From the NCBI RefSeq assembly GCF_000019185.1, contig NC_010334.1, forward strand, positions 2,666,001 through 2,730,000: a stretch of 64,000 bases of DNA, in the 5' to 3' direction. Both the position numbers and the translations under genes were made by a program. Origin of the DNA: Shewanella halifaxensis HAW-EB4 (GTDB taxonomy: Bacteria > Pseudomonadota > Gammaproteobacteria > Enterobacterales > Shewanellaceae). The notes under the pieces were generated by a model. The model was not told where the DNA came from. It saw nothing but the letters and a program-made list of their open reading frames with translations, and did no database searches. Shown piece by piece: positions 8,253-17,579 of this stretch. The stretch's first letter is position 1. Each line of letters opens with the position of its first letter.

Positions 8253-8771
8253 ATGGTTATAGTGACAATGAAAACACCTATCCTTTCCCTTTTTAAAGAT
8301 AACAGATTAGTCACTGCGACGGTTTCTGCATTAGGCGCAACGCTTTGTATATGGACTCTTGCAGCAATCGATACCGGAATGGACTCGCCTTATGTTCTGA
8401 TTGCTCCTTTTGGTGCAACTATGGTACTTATTTTTGGAGTACATCACAGCCCATTAGCACAGCCTAAAAATGTTATCTTGGGGCATATTATTACCGCAAT
8501 CGTTGGGCTTCTCTTCGTCAATTACCTGCCCGTTACCTCATTAACTCTGGGGTTAGCCGTGGGATTTGGCCTATTCTTTATGTTACTTTTTGATGTCACT
8601 CATCCTCCTGCAGGAGGAAACCCACTGCTGATTATGCTTGGCGGACATACAAGTTGGACCTTTTTACTTCATCCGATCTTAATAGGCACCTTGGCTATTG
8701 TAGCTTTAGCAGTGCTGTACCATAGATTAATTCCTGGGCACATTTACCCCTATTTTGAAAAAAAGGAGTAA
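8253..8771 (+). CDS. HPP-family integral membrane protein
   Basis: A 172-residue inner-membrane protein with four to five hydrophobic helices. It has the two HPP-family signatures, SPLAQPKNVILGH (about residues 69-81) and DVTHPPAGGNPLL (about 116-128). Bacterial and plastid HPP proteins have been linked to nitrite transport, but no substrate can be read from this sequence. An alternative ATG at 8268 would remove five residues. No strong ribosome site distinguishes the two starts. The gene is convergent with the aminotransferase gene and separated from it by a shared terminator. Confidence 0.82.
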   Translation: MVIVTMKTPILSLFKDNRLVTATVSALGATLCIWTLAAIDTGMDSPYVLIAPFGATMVLIFGVHHSPLAQPKNVILGHIITAIVGLLFVNYLPVTSLTLGLAVGFGLFFMLLFDVTHPPAGGNPLLIMLGGHTSWTFLLHPILIGTLAIVALAVLYHRLIPGHIYPYFEKKE

Positions 8772-8802
8772 GTTATACCAATTGTGCAGTTTTAAGCATA
8801 AA

Positions 8803-8835
8803 AAATGCGCGTAGTGGGTTCACTAACGCGCATTT
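8803..8835. terminator. Bidirectional terminator between the HPP gene and the aminotransferase
   Basis: The stem AAATGCGCGT plus AGTG (8803-8816) pairs with CACT plus ACGCGCATTT (8821-8835) with one bulged base. The A/T ends suit termination on both strands. Confidence 0.75.
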
Positions 8836-8888
8836 AGTTTTGCAATGCTCGGCTTGCTCTCTGCTATTTGACTCACGCAATCGCTAGA

Positions 8889-10082
8889 TTAAAGAACCTT
8901 AGCAATTGCTTCACAGATCACAGGCATGTTGGTTTTCGTCATACCCGCAACACTAATACGACCAGAACCAACGATGTAAACACCAAACTCTTCTCTTAAA
9001 CGGTTAACCTGCTCTTTGTTAAGTCCCGAGAAGCTAAACATCCCGTTTTGACCTGAGATAAAATCGAAGTTATGCTCAACGCCAGCGGCTTTTAATGACT
9101 CAACAAATAGCGTACGCATTTCAGCAATACGTTCACGCATCTCTTTGAGTTCGTCATGCCATAGCTGCTTAAGTGTTTCATCACCTAAAATCGTGCTAAC
9201 AATTAACGCTCCGTGCGCTGGAGGGTTCGAATAAGACGCGCGGATCGTGCTTTTAATTTGGCTAAATGCATTAACGGCTTCGCCGCTATTAGAAGCGACA
9301 ACAGTTACCGCACCGATACGCTCATTGTATAGGCCGAAGTTCTTAGAAAAAGAGTTAGCAACAATCAATTCAGGCACAGTATTGGCAACAATACGCAGGC
9401 CTTGGGCGTCTTCTTCAACACCGGCGCCGAAACCTTGGTAAGCGAAATCGAAAAGCGGTACTAATGATTTTTCTAAACACAAGTCAGCAATCTGCTGCCA
9501 CTGCTCTAGATTTAAGTCGATACCCGTTGGGTTATGACAGCAGCCATGAAGTAAGACTAGATCGCCTGCTTTAGCGCCCTGTAGATCAGTCAGCATCGCT
9601 TCGAAATCTAAACCATGGGTTTCAGCTTTATAATAACGGTACTCTGCAATCTCCAGACCCGCTGTGCCAAAAATATTATTGTGGTTTGCCCAAGTAGGAT
9701 TACTTATCCAGATGGTTTTTGCTGGCGTATGACGAACGAGAAATTCTGCCGCAACTCTTAAAGAGCCGGTTCCGCCAGGAGCCTGTGCCGTTAATGCACG
9801 GGCCTGAGATACCACATCATGTTCAGCGCCGAATAGTAAACTTTGAACGGCACTATTGTAGGCTTGGACGCCTTCCATACCGAGGTAACTTTTACTTTTC
9901 TCGGTTCCTAACAGTTTTTCTTCTGCAAATTTTACAGACTTTAGGATTGGTGTCTGGCCAGATTCATCTTTATAAATACCGACGCCTAAGTTCACTTTAT
10001 TGTCGCGAAGATCTGCTTTAAAAGCATCTGTTAAACCTAAAATTGGATCGGCTGGGGCCAGTTCAACCTGGGAAAATATCAT
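8889..10082 (-). CDS. aspC: Aromatic/aspartate aminotransferase (AspC/TyrB type)
   Basis: PLP-dependent class I transaminase exchanging amino groups between aspartate or aromatic amino acids and 2-oxoglutarate. It has 397 residues, close to E. coli AspC/TyrB (396-397). The PLP lysine is K247 in NSFSKNFGLYNERIG. The cofactor-contact segment SNPTWANHNNIFGTAG (128-143), the HGCCHNPTG loop (179-187), and FDFAYQGFG (211-219) are intact. The carboxylate-binding Arg is probably in the C-terminal SGRISVAG stretch. Sequence alone does not separate an aspartate-preferring from an aromatic-preferring enzyme. It is transcribed alone, with a 327-base upstream gap. Confidence 0.92.
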   Translation of the reverse strand: MIFSQVELAPADPILGLTDAFKADLRDNKVNLGVGIYKDESGQTPILKSVKFAEEKLLGTEKSKSYLGMEGVQAYNSAVQSLLFGAEHDVVSQARALTAQAPGGTGSLRVAAEFLVRHTPAKTIWISNPTWANHNNIFGTAGLEIAEYRYYKAETHGLDFEAMLTDLQGAKAGDLVLLHGCCHNPTGIDLNLEQWQQIADLCLEKSLVPLFDFAYQGFGAGVEEDAQGLRIVANTVPELIVANSFSKNFGLYNERIGAVTVVASNSGEAVNAFSQIKSTIRASYSNPPAHGALIVSTILGDETLKQLWHDELKEMRERIAEMRTLFVESLKAAGVEHNFDFISGQNGMFSFSGLNKEQVNRLREEFGVYIVGSGRISVAGMTKTNMPVICEAIAKVL

Positions 10083-10359
10083 GACGGCTTTCCTAAATAT
10101 TATAAGTGTAGGGTTATCGCGTGTATTTATAACATTGAAGCTAAGCAGGAGAAAGGGAGTTCTACGACTATTAGCAAATTTTGCGTTATAGCCTAGTTAT
10201 CATCATTTGAAAGGTTATAAATATGCTTATTTCATAAAATTATTCTAAATAATCCACAATACTGTAAGTCAGTGGATAAATAAAAATAAGTGGATTTTAT
10301 GACGTTTGTAACAGGAGTTAGCGGTTAAATCGATAGTAGCTATTATTTTCGAGAAAACA
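10083..10359. other. Intergenic region upstream of the aminotransferase
   Basis: AT-rich gap between serS and the aminotransferase, both on the minus strand. It must hold the aminotransferase promoter. I see a spaced ATCCAC/GTGGAT inverted repeat (10253-10258 and 10272-10277) but no TyrR box or recognisable RNA gene. Confidence 0.4.
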
Positions 10360-10389
10360 AAAAAGCCTTCACGTTAGTGAAGGCTTTTT
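10360..10389 (-). terminator. Terminator of the ftsK-serS operon
   Basis: A perfect 13-bp inverted repeat (10360-10372 with 10377-10389, core GCCTTCAC) has a four-base loop. On the minus strand it ends in a T-run, 20 bases after the serS stop. Confidence 0.9.
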
Positions 10390-10409
10390 GCGATTGGGCC
10401 GGCTCAATA

Positions 10410-11696
10410 TTAGCCGATTTTTTCTAGGCCGCCCATGTATCCGCGTAATGCTTCAGGCACTGTGATAGAACCATCTGCATTTTGGTAGTTTTCAATAACC
10501 GCTACCAATGTACGACCTACAGCTAAACCAGAACCATTCAGAGTGTGCAGTAAGCTTGGCTTCTTATCAGTTTTAGCCTTATAGCGAGCTTGCATACGAC
10601 GAGCCTGGAAGTCCTGCATGTTACTGCAAGATGAGATCTCTCTAAAGGTGTTTTGCGCTGGCAACCAAACTTCGATATCGTAGGTCTTGCTTGAACCGAA
10701 GCCCATATCACCAGTACAAAGCACAACAGTACGGTACGGTAGACCTAGCTTTTGCAGTACAGTTTCCGCATGAGCAGTTAACTCTTCCAATGCCTGCATA
10801 GAATTTTCAGGCTTTACAAGCTGTACTAGCTCTACTTTGTCAAACTGATGCTGACGGATCAAGCCACGAGTATCACGACCATAAGAACCAGCTTCACTTC
10901 TGAAACATGGTGTATGCGCGGTTAGCTTAATTGGTAACTCTTCTTCATCAACGATGGTATCGCGAACTAGGTTAGTTAGCGGAACCTCTGCCGTTGGAAT
11001 AAGACTTAGGCCTTGGCCTTCTTCAGTAGCAGGCTTAGTGTGGAACAGGTCTTCACCAAACTTTGGTAGTTGGCCTGTACCCATTAAGCTGTCTTCATTA
11101 ACTAATAAAGGCACGTACGCTTCTGTATAACCATGTTCAGTGGTGTGTAGATCTAACATAAACTGGGCTAATGCGCGGTGCATGCGAGCGATTTGGCCTT
11201 TCATCACGATAAAGCGCGAACCGGTGATCTTAACCGCATTCTTAAAATCTAGACCACCAATGTTCTCACCGAGTTCAACATGATCTTTAACTTCAAAATC
11301 ATACTCTTTAGGCGTGCCCCAACGACGAACTTCTACGTTCTCTGATTCATCTGCGCCAATAGGTGCTGACTCATCAGGTAGGTTAGGAACGCTCATTGCG
11401 ATTGAGTTTAGCTCGTCGAGTAAAGATGCAAGCTCAGCTTTCTTTGCATCAAGCTCTTCGCCTAGTGAGCCCACTTGAGCCATGATTGGTGCAACATCTT
11501 CGCCTTTAGCTTTAGCTTGACCAATCGACTTGGAGATAGCGTTACGTGATGCTTGTAATTCTTCGGTCGCGACCTGTAATGACTTACGCTTGTCTTCAAG
11601 CTTGCCTAGGCGCTCTACATCTAAAATAAATCCGCGAGTCGCTAAACGCTCTGCGGTAACTTCTAATTCATTACGTAAAAATTTTGGATCTAACAT
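10410..11696 (-). CDS. serS: Seryl-tRNA synthetase
   Basis: Class II aminoacyl-tRNA synthetase that charges tRNA-Ser and tRNA-Sec. The 428-residue protein has the N-terminal antiparallel coiled-coil arm (about residues 30-105) that grips the long variable arm of tRNA-Ser. Motif 2 is visible in CFRSEAGSYGRDTRG and motif 3 in GSGLAVGRTLVAVIENYQ. The full length matches the family. It is the last gene of the ftsK-lolA-rarA-crcB-serS series, 18 bases after crcB, and a strong terminator follows. A tRNA-Ser gene occurs elsewhere in the window at 36.8 kb. Confidence 0.97.
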   Translation of the reverse strand: MLDPKFLRNELEVTAERLATRGFILDVERLGKLEDKRKSLQVATEELQASRNAISKSIGQAKAKGEDVAPIMAQVGSLGEELDAKKAELASLLDELNSIAMSVPNLPDESAPIGADESENVEVRRWGTPKEYDFEVKDHVELGENIGGLDFKNAVKITGSRFIVMKGQIARMHRALAQFMLDLHTTEHGYTEAYVPLLVNEDSLMGTGQLPKFGEDLFHTKPATEEGQGLSLIPTAEVPLTNLVRDTIVDEEELPIKLTAHTPCFRSEAGSYGRDTRGLIRQHQFDKVELVQLVKPENSMQALEELTAHAETVLQKLGLPYRTVVLCTGDMGFGSSKTYDIEVWLPAQNTFREISSCSNMQDFQARRMQARYKAKTDKKPSLLHTLNGSGLAVGRTLVAVIENYQNADGSITVPEALRGYMGGLEKIG

Positions 11697-11714
11697 ATTT
11701 TATTATCTTAATAG

Positions 11715-12089
11715 TTAAAAACGAGAAAACACCAATTGCTGTCCTAGATAGACGACGAATATACAGACGCCAACATTAACAACAACATTCAATACGGCTT
11801 TAACCAACTCCCCCTCTTGCATCAACAGCAAAGACTCATTGGAAAAAGTGGAAAACGTGGTCAGGGCCCCTAGCATGCCAACCCCAATAAACGCCTTAAT
11901 CTCTGGGCTAAGTTCGCTCACTTGTCCGAGTGCAAAAATAACACCCATTAAAAACGAACCCAAAATATTAACGACCAGTGTACCAAAAGGAAATCCACTA
12001 CCAAATACCTGAAGCATCAATAATGAGATAAGATAGCGTAAAACAGCGCCAATTGAGCCTCCTAAGGCCACAAAAAGAACATTATTCAT
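11715..12089 (-). CDS. crcB: Fluoride ion exporter CrcB/Fluc
   Basis: Small dual-topology membrane channel that expels fluoride. It is 124 residues with four helices. Family signatures are GGSIGAVLRY near the start, the pore Asn41 in GTLVVNILGSFLMG, and Phe79 and Phe82 of the fluoride path in GALTTFSTFSNE. A single gene is present, so it should form a homodimer. Its start overlaps the rarA stop by 8 bases, so it is translated as part of the operon. No fluoride riboswitch is visible, as expected for an internal operon gene. Confidence 0.94.
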   Translation of the reverse strand: MNNVLFVALGGSIGAVLRYLISLLMLQVFGSGFPFGTLVVNILGSFLMGVIFALGQVSELSPEIKAFIGVGMLGALTTFSTFSNESLLLMQEGELVKAVLNVVVNVGVCIFVVYLGQQLVFSRF

Positions 12090-13413
12090 ATCTTTTCACC
12101 TCACTGTGCTCATCTAGCTGCTGTAGTTGAGAAAGCTTGTCTTTGATCCGTTTTTCAAATCCACGCTCCGTTGGATAGTAAAAACGATGTTCAGCAATCG
12201 ATTCCGGAAGATATTTTTCGCCACTGGCATACGCATTGGGTTCGTCGTGAGCATAACGATAGCCTTCCCCGTAACCGATATCTTTCATCAGTTGGGTCGG
12301 GGCATTGCGTAGATGCTCCGGCACAGGTTCATGGCCAGTTTCACGAGCGAGCTGCCGCGCTTTTGAAAATGCGGTATAGACGGCGTTACTTTTAGGAGCA
12401 CTGGCAAGATATAACACAGCTTGTGCAATTGCGCGCTCTCCTTCAGATGGCCCTACACGGTGGAAACACTCCCATGCATTGATTGCTACTGTCATCGCCA
12501 TGGGATCTGCATTACCGATATCTTCAGACGCTATCGCTAACAGGCGACGTGCAATGTAAAGAGGATCACAGCCGCCTTCTAACATTCTGCAAAACCAATA
12601 CAGTGCCGCATCGGGGGCTGAGCCACGAATTGACTTATGAACAGCCGAGATCAGATCGTAGTATTGGTCGCCATTTTTATCAAATCCAGCCAACTGTTGC
12701 CCAGCAACTGCGATGATCATCTCTTCGGTAAAGGCTTCGCCGTCTTTGAGCATGTCGCTCATTAGCTCTATCAGGTTTAAAGCTTTACGCGCATCACCAT
12801 CACAGGTTTGTGCCAGCTTTAGTGAAACATCAGCAGGCAAGAGTAGCTTACGTTTTCCAAGCCCTCTCTCTTCATCCTCAAGCGCTTGCTGAACAATTTG
12901 ACCTATCTCTTCAGGCTCTAGTTGCTTAATGAGATAAACACGCGCCCTCGACAACAGTGCATTATTGATTTCAAAGGAAGGGTTTTCAGTCGTGGCACCA
13001 ATAAAAATTACCGTACCATCTTCAATGAAGGGCAAGAATGCATCCTGCTGGCTCTTATTGAAACGATGCACCTCATCAACAAACAGTAAGGTACGTTGAC
13101 CCCGAGACTGCGCCACGTTCTTGGCATGTTCAATTGCACTCCGGATCTCTTTAACGCCAGAAGTCACCGCCGAAATACGCTCTACATGGGCATTAGCATA
13201 ATGCGCAACAAGTTCGGCCAAAGTCGTTTTACCTGTGCCCGGTGGCCCCCAGAACATCATGGAGTGCGCACGCCCGGCTTCAAGTGCTTGGCGTAACGGT
13301 TTGCCCTCACCTAAAAGGTGTGACTGGCCAATATATTGCTCTAGCCGTTCGGGCCGCATTCGTGCGGCTAACGGTCTAAAGTCTGGTGCAAAATCAAAAC
13401 TGAAACTAGACAC
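12082..13413 (-). CDS. rarA: Replication-associated recombination protein A (RarA/MgsA)
   Basis: AAA+ clamp-loader-like ATPase acting at stalled replication forks. It has 443 residues. Walker A is GPPGTGKT at 56-63, Walker B LLFVDE at 109-114, and a sensor 1 region IGATTENPS at about 138-146. The C-terminal half carries the MgsA tetramerisation domain (WFCRMLEGGCDPLYIARR). The gene lies nine bases after lolA and overlaps crcB, matching the E. coli order lolA-rarA-serS with crcB inserted. Confidence 0.96.
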   Translation of the reverse strand: MSSFSFDFAPDFRPLAARMRPERLEQYIGQSHLLGEGKPLRQALEAGRAHSMMFWGPPGTGKTTLAELVAHYANAHVERISAVTSGVKEIRSAIEHAKNVAQSRGQRTLLFVDEVHRFNKSQQDAFLPFIEDGTVIFIGATTENPSFEINNALLSRARVYLIKQLEPEEIGQIVQQALEDEERGLGKRKLLLPADVSLKLAQTCDGDARKALNLIELMSDMLKDGEAFTEEMIIAVAGQQLAGFDKNGDQYYDLISAVHKSIRGSAPDAALYWFCRMLEGGCDPLYIARRLLAIASEDIGNADPMAMTVAINAWECFHRVGPSEGERAIAQAVLYLASAPKSNAVYTAFSKARQLARETGHEPVPEHLRNAPTQLMKDIGYGEGYRYAHDEPNAYASGEKYLPESIAEHRFYYPTERGFEKRIKDKLSQLQQLDEHSEVKRYE

Positions 13414-13422
13414 TGACTTCTC

Positions 13423-14049
13423 TTAATTGGTCGATTTTAAACGTTGATCGTCGATATCTACATCATCGGGTACGACGAACTTAAACAGATCTTGGTCTTT
13501 ACCGGCTATCACACTTTGATTCGTTAGCGTGAAGTCACTGATATTGCCTTGTTGATCCTTAAGCACCATTTTTGTTAGCTGATTATCATTAAAGCAAACT
13601 TGCACTTCAGATCCGCCACTGTCTTTATCTTTGGGGCTGATATCGAAACAGTTTTCTTTTTGGCTAACATTGTATTGTGACCAGGTTTCATCGTCTGAGT
13701 GAACTAATAACGCGATTGGAGAAGCATTAATGGCCTGATTGAGGTCCATAACAGAGACCTCTTCGGCAAACGGATTGTAGATCCAAACATCGGTACCGTC
13801 AGCAACGATTAACGACTCATCGGGAGCGGTTAAATGCCAGTAAAATTGATTAGGATGAGACAAAGCAAAAACTCCTTCGCCCGTTTGAATCACCTTATCA
13901 TTGATGTCTGTAACGGTTTGATTAAAGTTAGCTTTTAGGCTGCTTATTTCGGTCAGCTTCACTTTTAGCTCGTCTGAGGCACCAGCAAATGCTGGGAAAT
14001 GACTAAACAAAGGCAAGCTCAGGGCTGCAATAGCAAAAATCTTTTTCAT
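13423..14049 (-). CDS. lolA: Outer-membrane lipoprotein carrier protein LolA
   Basis: Periplasmic chaperone that ferries lipoproteins from LolCDE to LolB. The 208-residue precursor has a signal peptide with probable cleavage after AFA near residue 22. The mature part has the half-barrel pattern of strands with hydrophobic lining. One Cys pair (ENCFDI and VQCFND) could form a disulfide. Length agrees with E. coli LolA (203). It lies between ftsK and rarA, the conserved order. The window contains several lipoproteins (a DUF885 protein, a UshA-like protein) that would be its cargo. Confidence 0.94.
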   Translation of the reverse strand: MKKIFAIAALSLPLFSHFPAFAGASDELKVKLTEISSLKANFNQTVTDINDKVIQTGEGVFALSHPNQFYWHLTAPDESLIVADGTDVWIYNPFAEEVSVMDLNQAINASPIALLVHSDDETWSQYNVSQKENCFDISPKDKDSGGSEVQVCFNDNQLTKMVLKDQQGNISDFTLTNQSVIAGKDQDLFKFVVPDDVDIDDQRLKSTN

Positions 14050-14123
14050 TTTGTTCTCCGAGTTAAGCCTACTCTAGGCTTAACACTGAATATATTCTGT
14101 GGGTCAGTACACTTATTCGTTAA

Positions 14124-16706
14124 TTAGACGTAGTCTTTTGGCGGTGGCGGCGCTAACACTTCTCGATTACCGTTATGGCCTTGGGCACTTACAACCCCTT
14201 GAAGTTCCATCTGTTCAATAATACGAGCTGCGCGGTTATAACCAATTTTAAACTTCCGCTGCACACTTGATATCGAACCTCGGCGAGTTTGCGTCACGAA
14301 CGCAACAGCATCATCGTATAAGGCATCCATCTCTTCTTCTGAATCACCGGCTTCACCTGGTAATAATACCTGTTCACCTTCGGCAGAACCTTGCAAAATC
14401 TCCTCGATATATTGCGGCTTACCTCGTGCATGCCAATCGGCAACTACTTTGTGAACTTCATGGTCATCAATAAATGCACCATGAACACGGATAGGCACGC
14501 TGGTTCCTGGTGGTAAGTACAACATGTCACCCATACCGAGTAGTGTTTCAGCGCCTTGTTGATCGAGAATCGTTCTTGAGTCAATGCGGGATGAAACTTG
14601 GAACGCCATCCGTGTTGGAATGTTAGCTTTAATCAAACCTGTGATCACATCAACTGACGGCCTTTGAGTTGCAAGGATTAAATGGATCCCCGCAGCACGT
14701 GCTTTTTGTGCGATACGAGCAATCAATTCTTCGACTTTTTTACCTACAATCATCATCATGTCGGCAAATTCATCGACGACAACAACGATAGATGGCAGTT
14801 TATCTAATTCAGGCGCTTCAGGCTCCATGCTGTCAGAAGACTTCCAAAGCGGATCAAAAATTGGGTCACCGGACTCTTTAGCCTGTTTAATTTTGGCGTT
14901 ATAGCCTTTGAGATTACGCACGCCAAGTGCTGACATCAGTTTATAACGACGCTCCATCTCGCCGACACACCAACGTAGCGAGTTAGCTGCTTCTTTCATG
15001 TCGGTTACCACTTCACACAGTAAGTGCGGGATCCCTTCATAAACTGATAGCTCAAGCATTTTAGGGTCAATCATGATGAAACGAACATCATCAGGACCTG
15101 ATTTGTACAGTAAGCTGGTGATCATCACGTTCACGCCAACAGACTTACCCGAGCCCGTCGTGCCCGCAACAAGAAGGTGTGGCATTTTTCCTAGGTCAAC
15201 GACAACAGGCTTACCACCAATATCGGCACCTAATACCATACTTAGATGTGATGGGCCGTCTCTAAAGTCTTCACAGTCGAGCACATCGCGCATAAAGACC
15301 GTTTCACGGAACTTGTTCGGCAGCTCTAATCCTACATAAGCTTTACCAGGGATCACCTCAACAACTCGCACGTTTTCAGCTAATAGTGAACGTGCTAAAT
15401 CTTTAGAAAGATTGGTGATTTTAGAGGCTTTAACCCCTGGTGCTAATTCAAGCTCGAAACGAGTTACAACTGGGCCAGGATAAACACCAACAACATTTGC
15501 GGTAATGTTGAAATCGGCGAGTTTAACTTCAACTAACTTACCTATTTGCTCTAACTCTTCTTGACTGATTGGGTTGGTCTTACGATTTGGTACATCTAAT
15601 AAAGAGATACAAGGTAGCGGTGCCATAGGCGGACGTTCCTGTTCAATTTCTTGACCAGGTAATACGACAATCCCATCAACAATCTTAGCCTTGTCATCTT
15701 CGATACGTTTAACGGCATTAACAGCCCCTGATGATGCATTGTTATTGAAGTCAATTGATTCAATTTCATCACTGCTTTCGTTAACCCACGGCGCAGCGAT
15801 TGTTGGCTCAACAACGTCGGCTAAAGTGGCTTGCTGAGCTTCAGCCCCAGTCAATGTAGGTTCACTCACTTTAGCATTGAATTGAGGTTCAATAATTTTT
15901 GGCTCTGCTTTTTGTTGGGCCTTTAACTCACGTTCTGTCGTTTTACTGTTTTGGGCGTTTTGCTGTGAATCAAATTCATCTTGTTCACTGCCGTCTTCGA
16001 ATTCATATTCATCATCTGATTGTTTGTTACGTCGCTCTTTAAAGCGCTCAACCACTGACATAAAACCGCGTGTATCTTCGGTGTCGCCCATATCAGGCTT
16101 AAATTTATTAGGCAGATCTCGCAGTTTTTTGACTAACCAAATCGTTGCATACCCGGTTAAATCAATCACAGTTAACCAGCTAATACCGGTAAGTAGTGTA
16201 AAACCAGCGCCCACGAAACAGAGCAATAACAGCGTCGTACCTAACTTATTAAAGTAAGGTAGCATGGCTTGAGCAATAACATCACCCGCGACCCCGCCAG
16301 CAGAAAAACCATATAGTCCGTTTGCATTCATACTCGCCAATGCGGCAAGACTAAAAACAATCAGTAAGAAGCCAATTAAACGAAGACCAACAGAGAAGTA
16401 GTCTATTTCTAAAAGCTTATGCGTCCGCTTAAATAGCAACCAACCTGTTAAGGCGATAATAATGGGGATGATGTATGCGCAATAACCAAAAAAGTAAAAT
16501 AAAACATCGGCTAACCACGCGCCAACCGCACCCGTTAGATTATTAATTTCACCATCAAAATTTGACTGGCTCCACCCTGGATCAGAAGAATGGAAACTGC
16601 TCAAAGCGATTAGAACGTATGTTGCTAACATGCAACAAATGATGAGACTACCTTCTAATAGTCGTTGTACGCCTGAGAGCGTTTTAACACTACTTCCCTT
16701 AGACAA
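14124..16706 (-). CDS. ftsK: DNA translocase FtsK
   Basis: Septal DNA pump that clears chromosome termini and activates XerCD recombination. It has 860 residues: four N-terminal membrane helices (about 20-190), an acidic and Gln-rich linker (about 195-370), the RecA-like motor with Walker A GTTGSGKS near residue 513 and Walker B around VVVVDEFAD near 644, and the C-terminal gamma winged helix (about 795-855) that reads KOPS sites. The linker is much shorter than in E. coli FtsK (1329 residues), which is common outside the enterics. It is downstream of lrp and upstream of lolA. Confidence 0.97.
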   Translation of the reverse strand: MSKGSSVKTLSGVQRLLEGSLIICCMLATYVLIALSSFHSSDPGWSQSNFDGEINNLTGAVGAWLADVLFYFFGYCAYIIPIIIALTGWLLFKRTHKLLEIDYFSVGLRLIGFLLIVFSLAALASMNANGLYGFSAGGVAGDVIAQAMLPYFNKLGTTLLLLCFVGAGFTLLTGISWLTVIDLTGYATIWLVKKLRDLPNKFKPDMGDTEDTRGFMSVVERFKERRNKQSDDEYEFEDGSEQDEFDSQQNAQNSKTTERELKAQQKAEPKIIEPQFNAKVSEPTLTGAEAQQATLADVVEPTIAAPWVNESSDEIESIDFNNNASSGAVNAVKRIEDDKAKIVDGIVVLPGQEIEQERPPMAPLPCISLLDVPNRKTNPISQEELEQIGKLVEVKLADFNITANVVGVYPGPVVTRFELELAPGVKASKITNLSKDLARSLLAENVRVVEVIPGKAYVGLELPNKFRETVFMRDVLDCEDFRDGPSHLSMVLGADIGGKPVVVDLGKMPHLLVAGTTGSGKSVGVNVMITSLLYKSGPDDVRFIMIDPKMLELSVYEGIPHLLCEVVTDMKEAANSLRWCVGEMERRYKLMSALGVRNLKGYNAKIKQAKESGDPIFDPLWKSSDSMEPEAPELDKLPSIVVVVDEFADMMMIVGKKVEELIARIAQKARAAGIHLILATQRPSVDVITGLIKANIPTRMAFQVSSRIDSRTILDQQGAETLLGMGDMLYLPPGTSVPIRVHGAFIDDHEVHKVVADWHARGKPQYIEEILQGSAEGEQVLLPGEAGDSEEEMDALYDDAVAFVTQTRRGSISSVQRKFKIGYNRAARIIEQMELQGVVSAQGHNGNREVLAPPPPKDYV

Positions 16707-16853
16707 TGGAAAACCTACACTAAAAAACGTTAATTAAGGACAAGATACCAGAATTTAAGACTTTATGCAGCGTTTGCGACTTCTGGGCACTACTGAATAG
16801 TTATGCATAAAAGCATTTTGCATCAATTTGTATCATATTGGATTTTGTATAAA

Positions 16854-16878
16854 AAAAGGAGCCCTCAAGGCTCCTTTT
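16854..16878 (-). terminator. Terminator between lrp and ftsK
   Basis: The stem AAAAGGAGCC (16854-16863) pairs with GGCTCCTTTT (16869-16878) around a five-base loop. On the minus strand it ends in a T-run 18 bases after the lrp stop, so ftsK should have its own promoter in 16707-16850. Confidence 0.85.
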
Positions 16879-16895
16879 GTCATTTAATATATTAC

Positions 16896-17399
16896 TTATG
16901 TATCTGAAACGGTATTGATCGCGACACGATTTGTTTGCTTGACCTCTTCCATAACAACATAGGTACGAGTGTCGGAAACTGCCGGCAATTTCAGAAGGGT
17001 TTCGCCTAATAAACGACGATATGCAGACATATCTGAAACACGGGTCTTTAATAGATAGTCAAAATCACCAGAGACTAAATGACACTCTTGGATGTCATCG
17101 AGTAGTTGTACAGCTTTGTTGAACTTGTCAAACACTTCTGCTGTATCACGGTTTAAGGTGATCTCTACAAACACTAGCAGTGAGGCTCCCAGATAATGAG
17201 GGTTGACTAATGCCGTATAACCCTTGATATAACCTTGCTTTTCAAGCCTTTTAACTCTTTCAAGGCAAGGTGTTGGACTCAAACCTACTCGCTTAGATAA
17301 CTCGACGTTAGAGATTCGTCCATCAATTTGTAATTCATTAAGTATATTTCTATCGATACGATCTAAGTCTTTTATAGGACTCTTTTTATTATTAACCAT
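16896..17399 (-). CDS. lrp: Leucine-responsive regulatory protein Lrp
   Basis: Lrp/AsnC-family global regulator of amino acid metabolism. The 167-residue protein is nearly colinear with E. coli Lrp. The helix-turn-helix runs over about residues 13-60 (ISNVELSKRVGLSPTPCLERVKRL) and the ligand-sensing RAM domain over about 70-155 (ECHLVSGDFDYLLKTRV). It is divergent from alanine dehydrogenase with a 180-base gap. Lrp-family proteins commonly control the adjacent ald gene, so direct regulation is a reasonable inference. Its N-terminus is AT-rich with several Lys/Asn codons, and no other start looks better. Confidence 0.96.
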   Translation of the reverse strand: MVNNKKSPIKDLDRIDRNILNELQIDGRISNVELSKRVGLSPTPCLERVKRLEKQGYIKGYTALVNPHYLGASLLVFVEITLNRDTAEVFDKFNKAVQLLDDIQECHLVSGDFDYLLKTRVSDMSAYRRLLGETLLKLPAVSDTRTYVVMEEVKQTNRVAINTVSDT

Positions 17400-17537
17400 A
17401 TATATAACCCTGGCTGACGTTTAGGACGATATTATTGCCTGCTTTTAAAAAATCTTCAGCAGCATAAACTACGGAATGAATACTATACTAGATTTCCCTG
17501 CAACATTCACGTTCAGGCAATACAATATAACAATTAC

Positions 17538-17558
17538 ACCCATATAAAATGGGTTTTT
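17538..17558 (+). promoter_or_regulatory. Small hairpin with T-run in the ald leader
   Basis: ACCCAT (17538-17543) pairs with ATGGGT (17549-17554) and runs into a T-run, 21 bases before the ald start. With only six base pairs it is a weak terminator or attenuator candidate. GAGG just before the start codon provides the ribosome site. Confidence 0.3.
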
Positions 17559-17579
17559 ATGCAAATTTGAGGCTCGAAG

